The notes: generated by a model not told the origin, from the sequence alone. DNA of 64,000 nucleotides from Chitinimonas_A lacunae (GCF_042650885.1 NZ_JBHSBU010000001.1:1054001-1118000), one strand, 5' to 3'; positions 45,848 to 57,215 are shown, counted from the stretch's first letter. Numbers and translations: made by a program.

Positions 45848-47833
45848 TTAGAAACGCAGACCCACGGTCAGACGGACATCACGACCCGGCTCAGGCAGAC
45901 CTGCCACGGCGCCCCAACGGGCGCTGTAACCGAAGCTGCCCTGGTCATAGTAGAACTTGTCGAACACGTTCTTGACCGTCAGGGTGGCGTTGAAGTCTTC
46001 CTTGCCCGTCGGCAGCCAGCGCACATAGACGTCATGCACGTCATAACCCTTCTTCAGCGCCGACGGCACCGACAGATGCTTCAGGTCTTCGGCCAGACGG
46101 CCGGTCCAACCGAACTTCAGATGTTGGGCCGGCAGCGCGTAGTCCACCTGGGCCACCCAGGTACGACCGGTCGAGGTGCCCAGCAGCAACACATCGGCAT
46201 CGCCGAGCGCCTGGTTGTTCAGCTTGGGACGGGCGTAGGACATGCCAAGGCTCGCCGACAGTTGCTGATCCTGGTAGGCCACGCTGGCGCTATAGCCCGG
46301 CACGCGCAGATCGCCCAGGTTCTCGCGGAAATCGTCGTAGCCGATGTAGTGGCGGATATTCTGCCGGTAGATGGCAGCGTTCACGGTCCACGGACCTTGT
46401 TGCCATTGCAGGCCCAGCTCGGAATTGCGGGCTTTCTCGGCTTCGATCTGGCTGGCGTTGGCCTGGTGCTGCTTGAGGAAGGGCTCGACCACGCCGACGC
46501 CACGCAGGGCACGGGCATGGCTCAGACGCAGGGTCAGGCTGTCGATCGGCGAGAAGGCGATGCTGGCGCTGGGCGAGAAGCTCTTGGACTCGTAGTTGCG
46601 GCCCAGCATATCGCGGTAGTCGTAGCGGTCGTAACGGGTACCGGCGCCGAGCAGCCACTGGTCGTTCAGAGCATATTCATCCTGAATATAGAAACCGTGG
46701 ACCGTGGCCCGCTCATCGGCGAGCGAATTGCCGGCGATATTGGCGTAGCCGATATCGCGGCGGTAGTCGTAGCCATAGCTCAGCTTATGCTCGCCCAGCC
46801 GCGACACATTGCCGAGATTGAAACCCCGGCTGCGCGTGCCGACATGCTCGCGGGTCGGCTTGCCGAGACCGAGCCAGGCCGAGTTGTCGTTCAGATAGGC
46901 CACCAGATGGAGCTTGAGCAGCGGGTTGCCCGAGTTGAAATCGTAGTTGAGGGTGGTCGATTCGCGCTCGAAACGCTGCCGCTCGACCGGGTTGAATGCA
47001 GCCGGCAGCAGGTTGGTGCGCTTATTGCGCAGACCCTCGTCCTCATATTCGGAATAGGCCAGCTCAAGCCGATGGCCCTGGGCCGGGCGGGCGCCCAGCT
47101 TGATGAAGCGGCTTTCCACGTCGGTTTCGCTATTGGCGACCCGCCGACCGTTGCCGTCGCGGTATTCCTTGCTGTCGAGCTGACTCACCCCGGCCAGCAG
47201 ATCGAACTGTTCGCTCAGGCGGCCAAACACATTGCCGCTGAGTTTCTTGCCCTTGCTATTGCTGAAGTAAGCACCCTTGACCAGGCCACCGATGCGCTCG
47301 CCCGGTCGCAGCAGATCGTCGGCGCTCTTGGTGGTCAGGCGGATGGCGCCGGCCAGGGCGCCGGGACCTGCCGTCGCGGCACCGGTACCGGCTTCGACTT
47401 CGACGCGCTTGAGCAGATCGGGATCGACCATAATCTGGCCGCTATGGTGATAGGCCGATTCAGGTTGGGCGGCGCCGTCGATGGTGACGGTCAGCATCCG
47501 TTCGCCCAGGCCGCGCACAAACACCTTCTGCGCGACCGGCAGGCCGCCGGCCACATTGACTTCGGGAATCTGCTTGAACAAGTCCTGCACGCTGGTGGCT
47601 TGCTGCACTTCGATCCGGTTGGCGCGCACCACGGTATTGGTGTCGCTGCCGCGCTCGGCCGTCACCAGCACCGGGTCGAGCCGTTCCTGCTCCTGCTTCG
47701 CTGCTTGGGTTTCTTTATTTTCTTTGCGCTCGGCTTCGGCGGCATGGACAGCCTGACCGGCAAAGGCAACGGCCAGGGCCAGCGATAGCGGCTTCAAGGC
47801 GCCGCCCAAGGAATCACGGAGGAAATCGGACAT
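45848..47833 (-). CDS. TonB-dependent outer-membrane siderophore receptor
   Basis: A 661-residue outer-membrane receptor. A signal peptide ends near AFAGQAVHA, followed by a TonB-box-like LDPVLVTAE and a plug domain (TSVQDLFKQIPEVNVAGG, then FVRGLGERMLTVTIDGAAQ). The beta-barrel ends with a C-terminal Phe in DVRLTVGLRF. No N-terminal signalling (STN) domain is present. Its placement opposite entC across a Fur-box-like site points to uptake of the ferric catecholate made by this cluster. Confidence 0.95.
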   Translation of the reverse strand: MSDFLRDSLGGALKPLSLALAVAFAGQAVHAAEAERKENKETQAAKQEQERLDPVLVTAERGSDTNTVVRANRIEVQQATSVQDLFKQIPEVNVAGGLPVAQKVFVRGLGERMLTVTIDGAAQPESAYHHSGQIMVDPDLLKRVEVEAGTGAATAGPGALAGAIRLTTKSADDLLRPGERIGGLVKGAYFSNSKGKKLSGNVFGRLSEQFDLLAGVSQLDSKEYRDGNGRRVANSETDVESRFIKLGARPAQGHRLELAYSEYEDEGLRNKRTNLLPAAFNPVERQRFERESTTLNYDFNSGNPLLKLHLVAYLNDNSAWLGLGKPTREHVGTRSRGFNLGNVSRLGEHKLSYGYDYRRDIGYANIAGNSLADERATVHGFYIQDEYALNDQWLLGAGTRYDRYDYRDMLGRNYESKSFSPSASIAFSPIDSLTLRLSHARALRGVGVVEPFLKQHQANASQIEAEKARNSELGLQWQQGPWTVNAAIYRQNIRHYIGYDDFRENLGDLRVPGYSASVAYQDQQLSASLGMSYARPKLNNQALGDADVLLLGTSTGRTWVAQVDYALPAQHLKFGWTGRLAEDLKHLSVPSALKKGYDVHDVYVRWLPTGKEDFNATLTVKNVFDKFYYDQGSFGYSARWGAVAGLPEPGRDVRLTVGLRF

Positions 47834-47987
47834 ATTTCTTCTCGGTAGTTAGATAAAAGTCGTTCGCCTGACGCTCGGGGCAGCGGGCGCGGCGGAACCG
47901 CAAGCAGCTCCGGCTTTGCGGCAGCAGCGCCCTGTCCTACCGCGCTGTCTGCCAGGTGATGTCGGCGGGCATCATGCCAACTCCGCA

Positions 47988-48006
47988 AATGAGAGTCAAT
48001 CTCATT
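47988..48006. promoter_or_regulatory. Fur-box-like palindrome
   Basis: AATGAGA-N5-TCTCATT, a 19-bp dyad with perfect 7-bp arms matching the classic Fur-box layout. It sits about 155 bases from the receptor start and 164 bases from the entC start, well placed to repress both directions when iron is plentiful. Confidence 0.8.
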
Positions 48007-48169
48007 ATTGTTGATAGCAATTCTTGTTTTCGTTTAGCATACGCCCCGACTCGTCCCGTCAGCAGACCAGACCGACCCCGTGCGCAGGATCGACAAACTG
48101 GTGTTGCCGACGTTCTTTCGCGATGCCAAGGACGCCTGCCCGAAGCGCCCGGCAACAAGGAAAACTCCC

Positions 48170-49368
48170 ATGAACGATATACTTCGCGACTCTTCCCTGG
48201 CCGCTCCGCGCGCGGTCGATCTGCTACAGCACTACCAGCCGGGCAGTACGCTGTTCGCTTCGTCTCGCCAGACTCTGCTGGCCGAAGGCGTCGACACCCT
48301 GCTTCCCCAGGCCGACCACGCCAGCATGGCTGCCGAGGCCATGGCGCATCTGGCCGAGCGGCGGGCAGCAGGTGAGCGGCGGCCGGTGGCACTGGGTGCC
48401 CTGCCGTTCCGGCCCGACGCGCCGGCCCGGCTGTGGTTGCCACGGACCACCCTGTTCGGCCAGGGGGTCGAAGCGGCCGAGATTGCGCACGCCCCGGCCC
48501 AGCCGGGCGGCCGCCGGGCCGGGACGGTGACGGCACTGCCAAGCCCGCAACGCTATCAGGACAATGTGACACGCGCCCTGGCCGCCATCGCTGCCGGTGA
48601 ATTCGAGAAAGTGGTGCTGTCGCGCTCGCTGCAAGTCGAGGCCCAGATCGACCTGGCCGCCTTGCTGCAACGGCTGGCCCGGCGCAATCCGATCGGCTAC
48701 ACCTTCGCCTTCGATCTGGCCGACCGGCCAGCCAGCCGCACCCTGATCGGCGCCAGCCCCGAGCTGCTGCTGGCCCGGCGCGGCCGCCGCGTGGTGTCGC
48801 ACCCGCTGGCGGGGTCGATCCCGCGCAGCGCCGATCCGGTCGAGGACGCGCGCCGCGCCGCCGGCCTGCTGCGCTCGGCCAAGGACCGCCACGAGCATGC
48901 GCTGGTGGTCGACGCCGTGGCTGCGGCACTGCGGCCGTTCTGCCGGGAACTCACGGTGCCGGCCGAGCCGACCCTGCTGTCCACCCCGACCATGTGGCAT
49001 CTGGGCACCGAAGTGGCCGGTCAGCTCGACGACCCGACGGTCAGCTCGCTGCAACTGGCCCTGGCGCTTCACCCGACCCCGGCCGTCTGCGGCCATCCCA
49101 CCGCGCCTGCGCGCGACTTCATTCAGGCGGTCGAAGGCTTCGACCGTGGTCTGTTTACCGGTCTGATCGGCTGGTGCAGCGACGATGGCGACGGCGAATG
49201 GGCCGTGACCATCCGCTGCGCCGAAGCCCACAAAGACAGGGTATCGCTCTATGCCGGCGCCGGCATCGTCGCCGGTTCCGACCCGGCGCTCGAACTGGCT
49301 GAAACCGCCGCCAAGCTGCGCACCATGCTCAATGCCATGGATCTGGAATCGGCTCTGGAACAACAACT

Positions 49369-49372
<4 letters not shown>
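48170..49372 (+). CDS. entC: Isochorismate synthase
   Basis: Converts chorismate to isochorismate, the first committed step to 2,3-dihydroxybenzoate. 400 residues, close to E. coli EntC. The chorismate-binding domain has FEKVVLSRSLQVEAQ, FDLADRPASRTLIGASPELL, STPTMWHLGTEVAG and LHPTPAVCGHPTAPARDFI, followed by FDRGLFTGLIGWC. ATG at 48170 with AAGGA upstream; longer reading starts are not family-like. Its stop overlaps the entE start by four bases. First gene of the rightward Fur-controlled group. Confidence 0.96.
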
Positions 49373-51006
<1,634 letters not shown>

Positions 51007-51078
51007 CCGGCATGCCGGTCCCGACCGGACCGGCACTCTCCCTTTTCGTTTTTACCGTCGCAGGACCGATTTTTACCG

Positions 51079-51960
51079 ATGACCATCCCGACCATTGCCA
51101 GCTATCCGATTCCCACCGACTTGCCGCAGAACCGGGTGAATTGGCTGCCTGACCCCAGCCGTGCCGTGCTGCTGATCCACGATATGCAGGAATATTTCCT
51201 CGACTTCTACGACAGCGCCGCCGCCCCGATCCCCACCTTGATCGAACATATCCGCCAGTTGCGCGAAGCCTGTGACGCTGCCGGTGTGCCGGTGGTCTAC
51301 ACGGCCCAGCCCGGTGAGCAGTCGCTCAAGGATCGGGCGCTGTTGCAGGAATTCTGGGGTCCGGGCCTCACTGCCCGCCCCGAGCGTGCCCCGGTGGTGG
51401 CTGCCCTGGCGCCGCGTGCCGGCGATGTGGTGCTGACCAAATGGCGCTACAGCGCTTTCGCCCGCACCGATCTGGCCGAGCGGATGCAGGCCTGGGGCCG
51501 TGACCAGCTGATCGTGTGCGGCGTCTACGCCCATATCGGCTGCCAGGTGTCGGCGACCGAAGCCTTTATGCGCGATATCCAGCCGTTCATGGTCAGCGAT
51601 GCGGTGGCCGACTTCTCGCTCGACAGACATCTCCAGGCGCTCGACTATGTGGCGCAACGCAGCGGCGTGGTGCTCGACACCGCCAAGACGCTCGCATGCC
51701 TGCGCCCGGCCGCAGCCGCCGAGACGCTGCCGGCCAACCCGGCCGCCCTCAAGGCCGACGTGGCAGCCTTGCTGCAAATCCCGGCCTCCGATCTGCACGA
51801 CGACGACAATCTGCTGTTCGCCGGTCTCGATTCGATCCGCCTGATGAGCCTGATCGAGCGCTGGCGCCGTGCTGGCGCCACCCTGGCCTTTATCGATCTG
51901 GCCGAGCGGCCGACGCTACAGGACTGGTGGCAACTGCTCGAAGCCAGCCAGCAGGGTTGA
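51079..51960 (+). CDS. entB: Isochorismatase with aryl carrier domain
   Basis: A bifunctional protein of 293 residues. The N-terminal isochorismatase domain (about 1-210) cleaves isochorismate to pyruvate and 2,3-dihydro-2,3-dihydroxybenzoate: AVLLIHDMQEYFLDFY, then VVYTAQPGEQSLKDRALLQE and VCGVYAHIGCQVSATEAF. The C-terminal aryl carrier domain carries the phosphopantetheine Ser252 in LFAGLDSIRLM. Loading needs a phosphopantetheinyl transferase, which is not in this window. Length and layout match E. coli EntB. Confidence 0.97.
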   Translation: MTIPTIASYPIPTDLPQNRVNWLPDPSRAVLLIHDMQEYFLDFYDSAAAPIPTLIEHIRQLREACDAAGVPVVYTAQPGEQSLKDRALLQEFWGPGLTARPERAPVVAALAPRAGDVVLTKWRYSAFARTDLAERMQAWGRDQLIVCGVYAHIGCQVSATEAFMRDIQPFMVSDAVADFSLDRHLQALDYVAQRSGVVLDTAKTLACLRPAAAAETLPANPAALKADVAALLQIPASDLHDDDNLLFAGLDSIRLMSLIERWRRAGATLAFIDLAERPTLQDWWQLLEASQQG

Positions 51961-52326
51961 GCGAGATTCTCTTTACTGCTGGTGTCCATCCTCATGTCTG
52001 CCCAGGCTGCATCAGTCATGCATCCTGGCCTCGGTTCCCGCTATGGTTTGCGATGGAGAGGACAGTGGATAAGTGGCTGCGGCCGATTTTTTTTTGGACG
52101 CCAGGCAGAAGGAAAATTGATGGCAGATTGAGCGTCCGGCCTGACCGGACGCCCGTGGCGCCTGTTTCCCCTGCCATGCCTTGTCCGGCTTGGTGGCTGG
52201 TGCGGCACAGGCGCCTCGAACGATTTTTACGGCGGGCCGACTACAGATGGTCCGCGCCGGCGTGGGCGATGCCGCCCCGCCGCCCATTCCGCAGCGGAAC
52301 GGGTTCCTTACAGCGACAGGTATCAG
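51961..52326. other. Gap between entB and the NRPS gene
   Basis: About 366 bases. A run of nine or more T at 52087-52095 and a hairpin GCGTCCGG/CCGGACGC (52132-52152) may end some transcripts. No reading frame here has the MbtH signature, and no Fur box is visible. Confidence 0.5.
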
Positions 52327-55300
52327 ATGGAACAGCAACAAACGGCCACAGCGGCCGACCGGCTGCCCTTGTCGGCGGCCCAGTACGGCATCTGGCTCGG
52401 CCAGCAGCTCGACCCGGCCAGCCCCGCCTATCTGACCGCCGAGGCGATCGAACTGCGCGGTGCGCTCGACGAGGCAGCGTTTCTGGCGGCCGTGCGCCGC
52501 ACGCTCGACCGTTGCGAGGCGCTCCATATGCGCTATCGCAGCGACGGTGAATCGGTCTGGCAGACCCACGAGCCGCGCCATGACTGGCCGCTGCCCTGTC
52601 CCGACCTCTCCGCCGCCGCCTCGCCCTGGCAGGCAGCCCAGGACTGGATGAGCGCCGATCTGGCCCAACCGGTCGATCTGGCCGACGGCCCGCTGTTCGC
52701 CACCGCCTTGCTGCGGCTGGGGCCGGAGCGCCATCTCTGGTATCTGCGCATCCACCATGTGGCCTGCGACGGCTTTGGCTATACGCTGCTGTCGCGCCGG
52801 GTGGCCGCGCTCTATGCCGCGCTGCGCCAGGGGGTGGCTGCACCGGCCGATCCCGAATGGCGGCTGGCGCCGGTCGTCGAGGAGGATCGCCGCTACCAGG
52901 AATCCGCCGCCGCCGAACGCGACCGCGCCTTCTGGCTGGCCCAGGCAAGCGACACCCCGGCTCCGTTCACCCTGGCTCCGCCCGCGACCATCGCCCATAC
53001 GGTGCGACGCCGCCATGGCGCCCTGACCCCGGCTCTGCAAGCCCGCTGGCAGGAAGCCGCCGCGGCCGCCGGTGTCGACTGGGCCGCCTGGCTGATCGCC
53101 GCCATCGCAGCCTGGCTCCATCGTGAAGGCGGTACGCGCGAATTGACGCTGGGACTCCCGGTCATGGGCCGCCTGGGCTCGGTGGCGCTGACCATCCCCT
53201 GCATGGCAATGAATATCGTGCCGCTGCATCTGCGGGTCGATCCGGCCGGCAGCCTCAGCGATCTGGCCCGCCATACGGCTGCCGCGATGAAGGCGCTGCG
53301 GCCGCACCAGCGCTACCGCTACGAGCGGCTGCGTCACGATCTGGGTCTGGTCGGCAGCAGTCGCCGCCTGTTCGGCCCGGTGATCAATCTGATGCCGTTC
53401 GACCGCCCGCTCGACTTCGGTGGCCTCGAAGCGCTGTCGCATCCGGTGTCGGCCGGCCCGGTCGAGGATCTGTCGATTACCGTGGCCGTCCGCGCCGACG
53501 GCATCCGACTCGACTTTGAAGCCAACCCCGACGCCTATGACGCCGCCCGGCTCGATCAGGCGCGCGAGACGCTGATCGAGGCACTGGACAGGCTGACCGC
53601 CGCCCCCGACCGTCCCATCGGCGACGTGCTGGGCGCTGCCGCGCCGGCTGCCCAGGCGCTGCTTGCCGGCGAATCGCTGCCCGGCCGGCCGGCGCGGGTG
53701 CTCGATCTGCTGACGGCCCATGCGCTGACTTCGCCCAACCGTATCGCGCTGGAGCAGGACGGTGAGCCGGCACTCAGTTACGGCGAACTGCTTGCCCAGG
53801 TGCAGGCACTCGCCGGCCGGCTGCACGCCCATGGGGTGAAGGCCGATGACCGGGTCGGCATTCTGTTGCCACGCTCGTCCGATAGCGTGATCGCCCTGCT
53901 GGCCACGCTATGGGCCGGTGCAGGCTATTTGCCGCTTGACCCTGAGGGTCCGACCACCCGGCTGGCGGCCTTGCTCGAAGACGCCAAGCCGGCGCTGGTA
54001 CTGACCCGGCGCGATCAGGCCGCCCGGCTGCCGCAGGGGGTGGCGCACTGGTGTCTCGACGAAGCCGCGCCGGCGGCCAAACCGCTTGAACTGGCGGTTC
54101 CGGTCGACGACAGCGCACTTGCCTATGTGATCTACACCTCCGGCTCGACCGGCAAACCCAACGGGGTAATGCTGGGTCGTGATGCACTGGCCCATTTTGT
54201 GGCCGGCGCCGGCGCGCGTTATCAGATGCGTGCCGACGACCGGATGTTGCAGTTCGCCCCGCTGCATTTCGACGCCAGCGTCGAGGAAATCTTCCTGCCG
54301 CTGTGCCACGGCGCCACCGTGGTGCTGCGCACCGAAGCCATGCTCGAATCGCTGCCGCGCTTTATCGCTGCCTGCGCGCGGCTGCGCATCAGCGTGCTCG
54401 ATCTGCCGACCGCCTTCTGGCATGAATTGACCTATAGCCTGGGCAGTCACGATGCCTATCTGTCCGACAGCATCCGCCTGGTCATCATCGGCGGCGAAGC
54501 GGCGCTGGCCGAACGGGTGGCGCGCTGGCGCAGCGCGGCGCCGGCCTCGACGGTGCTGCTCAATACCTATGGTCCGACCGAAACCACGGTGATCTGCACC
54601 ACGGCCGAGCTGGCCGGACCGCAGGCCATCGACTGGCAAGGCGACAGCGTGCCCATCGGCCGCCCGCTGCCGGGATTGACGGTCGCCGTGGTCGACGAGT
54701 CGCTGCGCCCCGTCGCCCCCGGCATGCCCGGCGAGCTGTGCCTGCTCGGTGGCGCGCTGGCACGCGGCTATCTGGGCCGCGATGCGCTGACCGCGACCCG
54801 CTTCGTCCAGCTCCATGCCCTGCCCGACGCGCCGCGTGCCTACCGTACCGGCGACCGGGTATTGCTCGACGGGCAAGGCCAGTTGCGCTACCTGGGCCGG
54901 CTCGATGATGAATTCAAGATCAGCGGCCACCGGGTCGATCCGTCCGAGGTGGAGACTGCGCTGTTGGCCTATCCGGGCATCCGCGAAGCTGCCGTGGTCG
55001 GCCTGACCCAGCCAGGCGGGCTCAAGCGTCTGGTGGGTTTCCTGGTCGGCGACGCAACCGACCCGGCGCCGCTGCGCGCCTTCCTGGCCGAACGCCTGCC
55101 GGCGGCGGCCGTGCCGTCCCAACTGCTGTGGCTGGAGCGGCTGCCGCGCAACGCCAATAACAAGATCGACCGGGGTGCATTGCGTCAGCTGCCGCTCGAT
55201 GACGAGGACGAGGCCATCGTCGCCACCGAACTCGAACACGCCGTGATGGCCGTCTGGCGCGAAGTGCTGGGCTGCGGCCGTCTCGGCCCCGAGGCCGATT

Positions 55301-56250
55301 TCTTTGCCTTGGGCGGCCGCTCGCTCCAGGCCATCCAGGTCGCCAACCGCCTGAGCACCCGGCTGGGCCGCGAAGTCCCGATGTCCTCGCTGTTCCGCCA
55401 TCCGACCGTGGCCGCACTGGCCCAGTCGCTCGGCACCACCACGGGCCGCAAGCCGCCCACCGAGGAAAGCGGTGCCGAGTTCGCCCCGCTTCTGACCATC
55501 CAGGAAGGCGAGGGACGGCCGCTGTTCTGCATCCACCCGGCCGAAGGTCTGTCCTGGTGCTACCTGGGTCTGGCCAATTCGCTGCCGGGGCTGGCGATCC
55601 ACGCCTTGCAGGCCCGCGGCCTGAGCGGGGCACTGCCCGACTCGTTCGAAGCGATGGCAGGCGACTATCTGGCGCAGATCCGGACGATCCAGCCCGAAGG
55701 CCCGTATCGGCTGCTGGGCTGGTCGGCCGGCGGTGCCGTGGCGCAGGCGATGGCGGTACAATTGCGCGCCGCCGGCGAGGCAGTCGAATTGCTGGCGCTG
55801 CTCGATAGCTACCCCAGCATTGCCTGGCAACACCGCCCGGCTCCCGCCCGGCGGGAAGCACTCGAAGCGCTGCTCGATGTGGTGGGCGACCCGCCCATCG
55901 GCGCCGATGGTCAAGCGCTGACCGAACCGGAAATCCTGGCCCGGCTGCGCCGTCCCGGCAGTCCGCTGGCAGGTTTCGACGCCGCACGGATCGAGAATCT
56001 GACCGAAGTGGCGCTCCACACCATGCGGCTGTTCCGCACGGCCGAAGCCAAGCATTTCGACGGTGATCTGCTGCTGTTCCGCGCCCTGCGCCGCCCGGCC
56101 AGCGCGCCCGACTGGGAGCAGTGGACGCCCTATATCGGCGGTCAGATCGAGCGCATCGATATCGACAGCAGCCACGCCGGCATGACCCAGGCCGCACCGC
56201 TGGCCCGGATTGGCCGTCTGCTGGCCGAACGGCTTGGTTGTTCCGCATAA
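52327..56250 (+). CDS. EntF-like NRPS, C-A-T-TE, probable basic amino acid specificity
   Basis: A single-module NRPS of 1,307 residues with EntF architecture. Condensation domain to about 440, with HHVACDG (His144, Asp148). Adenylation domain about 460-960 with YTSGSTGKPNG (603-613). Carrier domain with Ser999 in FFALGGRSLQA. Thioesterase with GWSAGG (Ser1133), Asp1160 and His1283. Aligned by eye to EntF, the ten specificity residues read D649, A650, E653, D692, I720, G722, T747, V755, I756 and the invariant Lys. Ser-specific EntF reads DVWHFSLVDK. Glu653 and Asp692 make an acidic pocket as in Lys/Orn-activating domains. It would join 2,3-dihydroxybenzoate to that residue; the thioesterase then hydrolyses or oligomerises it. 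Confidence 0.93.
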   Translation: MEQQQTATAADRLPLSAAQYGIWLGQQLDPASPAYLTAEAIELRGALDEAAFLAAVRRTLDRCEALHMRYRSDGESVWQTHEPRHDWPLPCPDLSAAASPWQAAQDWMSADLAQPVDLADGPLFATALLRLGPERHLWYLRIHHVACDGFGYTLLSRRVAALYAALRQGVAAPADPEWRLAPVVEEDRRYQESAAAERDRAFWLAQASDTPAPFTLAPPATIAHTVRRRHGALTPALQARWQEAAAAAGVDWAAWLIAAIAAWLHREGGTRELTLGLPVMGRLGSVALTIPCMAMNIVPLHLRVDPAGSLSDLARHTAAAMKALRPHQRYRYERLRHDLGLVGSSRRLFGPVINLMPFDRPLDFGGLEALSHPVSAGPVEDLSITVAVRADGIRLDFEANPDAYDAARLDQARETLIEALDRLTAAPDRPIGDVLGAAAPAAQALLAGESLPGRPARVLDLLTAHALTSPNRIALEQDGEPALSYGELLAQVQALAGRLHAHGVKADDRVGILLPRSSDSVIALLATLWAGAGYLPLDPEGPTTRLAALLEDAKPALVLTRRDQAARLPQGVAHWCLDEAAPAAKPLELAVPVDDSALAYVIYTSGSTGKPNGVMLGRDALAHFVAGAGARYQMRADDRMLQFAPLHFDASVEEIFLPLCHGATVVLRTEAMLESLPRFIAACARLRISVLDLPTAFWHELTYSLGSHDAYLSDSIRLVIIGGEAALAERVARWRSAAPASTVLLNTYGPTETTVICTTAELAGPQAIDWQGDSVPIGRPLPGLTVAVVDESLRPVAPGMPGELCLLGGALARGYLGRDALTATRFVQLHALPDAPRAYRTGDRVLLDGQGQLRYLGRLDDEFKISGHRVDPSEVETALLAYPGIREAAVVGLTQPGGLKRLVGFLVGDATDPAPLRAFLAERLPAAAVPSQLLWLERLPRNANNKIDRGALRQLPLDDEDEAIVATELEHAVMAVWREVLGCGRLGPEADFFALGGRSLQAIQVANRLSTRLGREVPMSSLFRHPTVAALAQSLGTTTGRKPPTEESGAEFAPLLTIQEGEGRPLFCIHPAEGLSWCYLGLANSLPGLAIHALQARGLSGALPDSFEAMAGDYLAQIRTIQPEGPYRLLGWSAGGAVAQAMAVQLRAAGEAVELLALLDSYPSIAWQHRPAPARREALEALLDVVGDPPIGADGQALTEPEILARLRRPGSPLAGFDAARIENLTEVALHTMRLFRTAEAKHFDGDLLLFRALRRPASAPDWEQWTPYIGGQIERIDIDSSHAGMTQAAPLARIGRLLAERLGCSA

Positions 56251-56265
56251 GAAAAAAGGATTGTC

Positions 56266-57093
56266 ATGAGCACCGAAGCTACGCCACGCCGCACCCCGCC
56301 ACGTCTGTTGCGGGTCCGGCGCATCCGTCAACTGAGCCCGCAGATGCGGCGTATCACCCTGGCCGGCGAAGCGCTGGCCGGCTTTCCCGTCGGCAGCGAC
56401 GGCGCGCATATCAAGCTGATGCTGCCGCGCGCCCACCAGATCGAACCGGTGCTGCCGACCCTGGGTCCCGACGGCCCGATCTGGCCGCCGGCCGACCAGC
56501 GTCCGATTACCCGTACCTATACCGTCAGCCGCTACGACGAGGCGGCCGGTGAACTCGACGTCGATTTCGTGCTGCACGGCGACGACGGCCCGGCTTCGAG
56601 CTGGGCGCTGCGTGCCCAGTTGGGCGATGCGATCGGCGTGGCCGGTCCCGGAGGTCCCGACCGCTTCATGGCCGGTGCCGACTGGTATCTGGTGGTGGGC
56701 GACCCGAGTTCGCTCGCCCTGGTCCACGCCGTGCTGGCGGCGCTGCCAGCCGATGCCCAAGGTCAGGTACTGATCGAAGTGCCGGATGAAGCGGAAATCC
56801 AGCCACTGACCGCTCCGCCGGGCGTCGCCGTGCGCTGGCTGTCGCGCGAAGGCGGTCATGCGGGCGAAAGTACCCTGTTGATCGACGCGCTACGCCGGCT
56901 CGACTGGCCAGACGGCAAGGTGTCGGTGACGCTCGCCGGCGAAAACGCCCAGGTGGTGGCGATGCGCGATTTCCTGCTCAAAGAGCGCGGCGTGCCGCGT
57001 CAGGCCATGTATGCCGTGCCCTATTGGAAAGACCGCCACACCGAGGAGGCTTACCACGAAGAGCGCCACCGCATCATGGACGAACTGGCCTGA
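56266..57093 (+). CDS. Siderophore-interacting protein (ferric reductase)
   Basis: A 275-residue FAD-binding SIP-family protein (ViuB/YqjH type) that reduces imported ferric-siderophore to release iron. Family motifs are RPITRTYTVSRYD (flavin site), GPGGPDRFM, LVVGDPSSLALVHAV and the C-terminal YWKDRHTEEAYHEERHRIMDE. ATG preceded by AAGGATTG, 15 bases after the synthetase, so it shares that message. No Fes-type esterase is nearby, so reduction may be the main release route. Confidence 0.95.
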   Translation: MSTEATPRRTPPRLLRVRRIRQLSPQMRRITLAGEALAGFPVGSDGAHIKLMLPRAHQIEPVLPTLGPDGPIWPPADQRPITRTYTVSRYDEAAGELDVDFVLHGDDGPASSWALRAQLGDAIGVAGPGGPDRFMAGADWYLVVGDPSSLALVHAVLAALPADAQGQVLIEVPDEAEIQPLTAPPGVAVRWLSREGGHAGESTLLIDALRRLDWPDGKVSVTLAGENAQVVAMRDFLLKERGVPRQAMYAVPYWKDRHTEEAYHEERHRIMDELA

Positions 57094-57101
57094 GCGCCGG
57101 T

Positions 57102-57140
57102 ACGGCTCGCCACGGAGAGGGGCCGTGGCGGGCCGTTTTT
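57102..57140 (+). terminator. Terminator after the siderophore-interacting gene
   Basis: 14-bp stem ACGGCTCGCCACGG/CCGTGGCGGGCCGT with one wobble pair and a 7-base loop, followed by T5. It ends the entC-to-SIP message. Confidence 0.95.
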
Positions 57141-57164
57141 GCCCCATCGGCGCTTAAATATCCG

Positions 57165-57215
57165 TTTATTAAAATTTTCTGAAAATTATCTGCAAGACTG
57201 GTAGCGACTTATAGA
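57165..57215 (+). repeat. AT-rich intergenic motif, copy D
   Basis: TTTATTAAAATTTTC, one variable base, GAAAA, then ATCTGCAAGACTGGTAG. Its left part matches the copy at 44581 and its core matches copy C downstream. Confidence 0.4.

Noticed and set aside
45848..47833. Receptor as part of a cell-surface signalling (STN) system
   Set aside because: No N-terminal STN domain precedes the plug, and no sigma/anti-sigma pair is nearby.
52045..52326. MbtH-like gene upstream of the NRPS
   Set aside because: None of the plus-strand frames contains the MbtH Trp-rich signature; the open frame there runs on as a shadow of the NRPS.
53908..56859. 983-codon open frame antisense to the NRPS gene
   Set aside because: It covers the coding strand of a clear synthetase and contains no recognisable domain.
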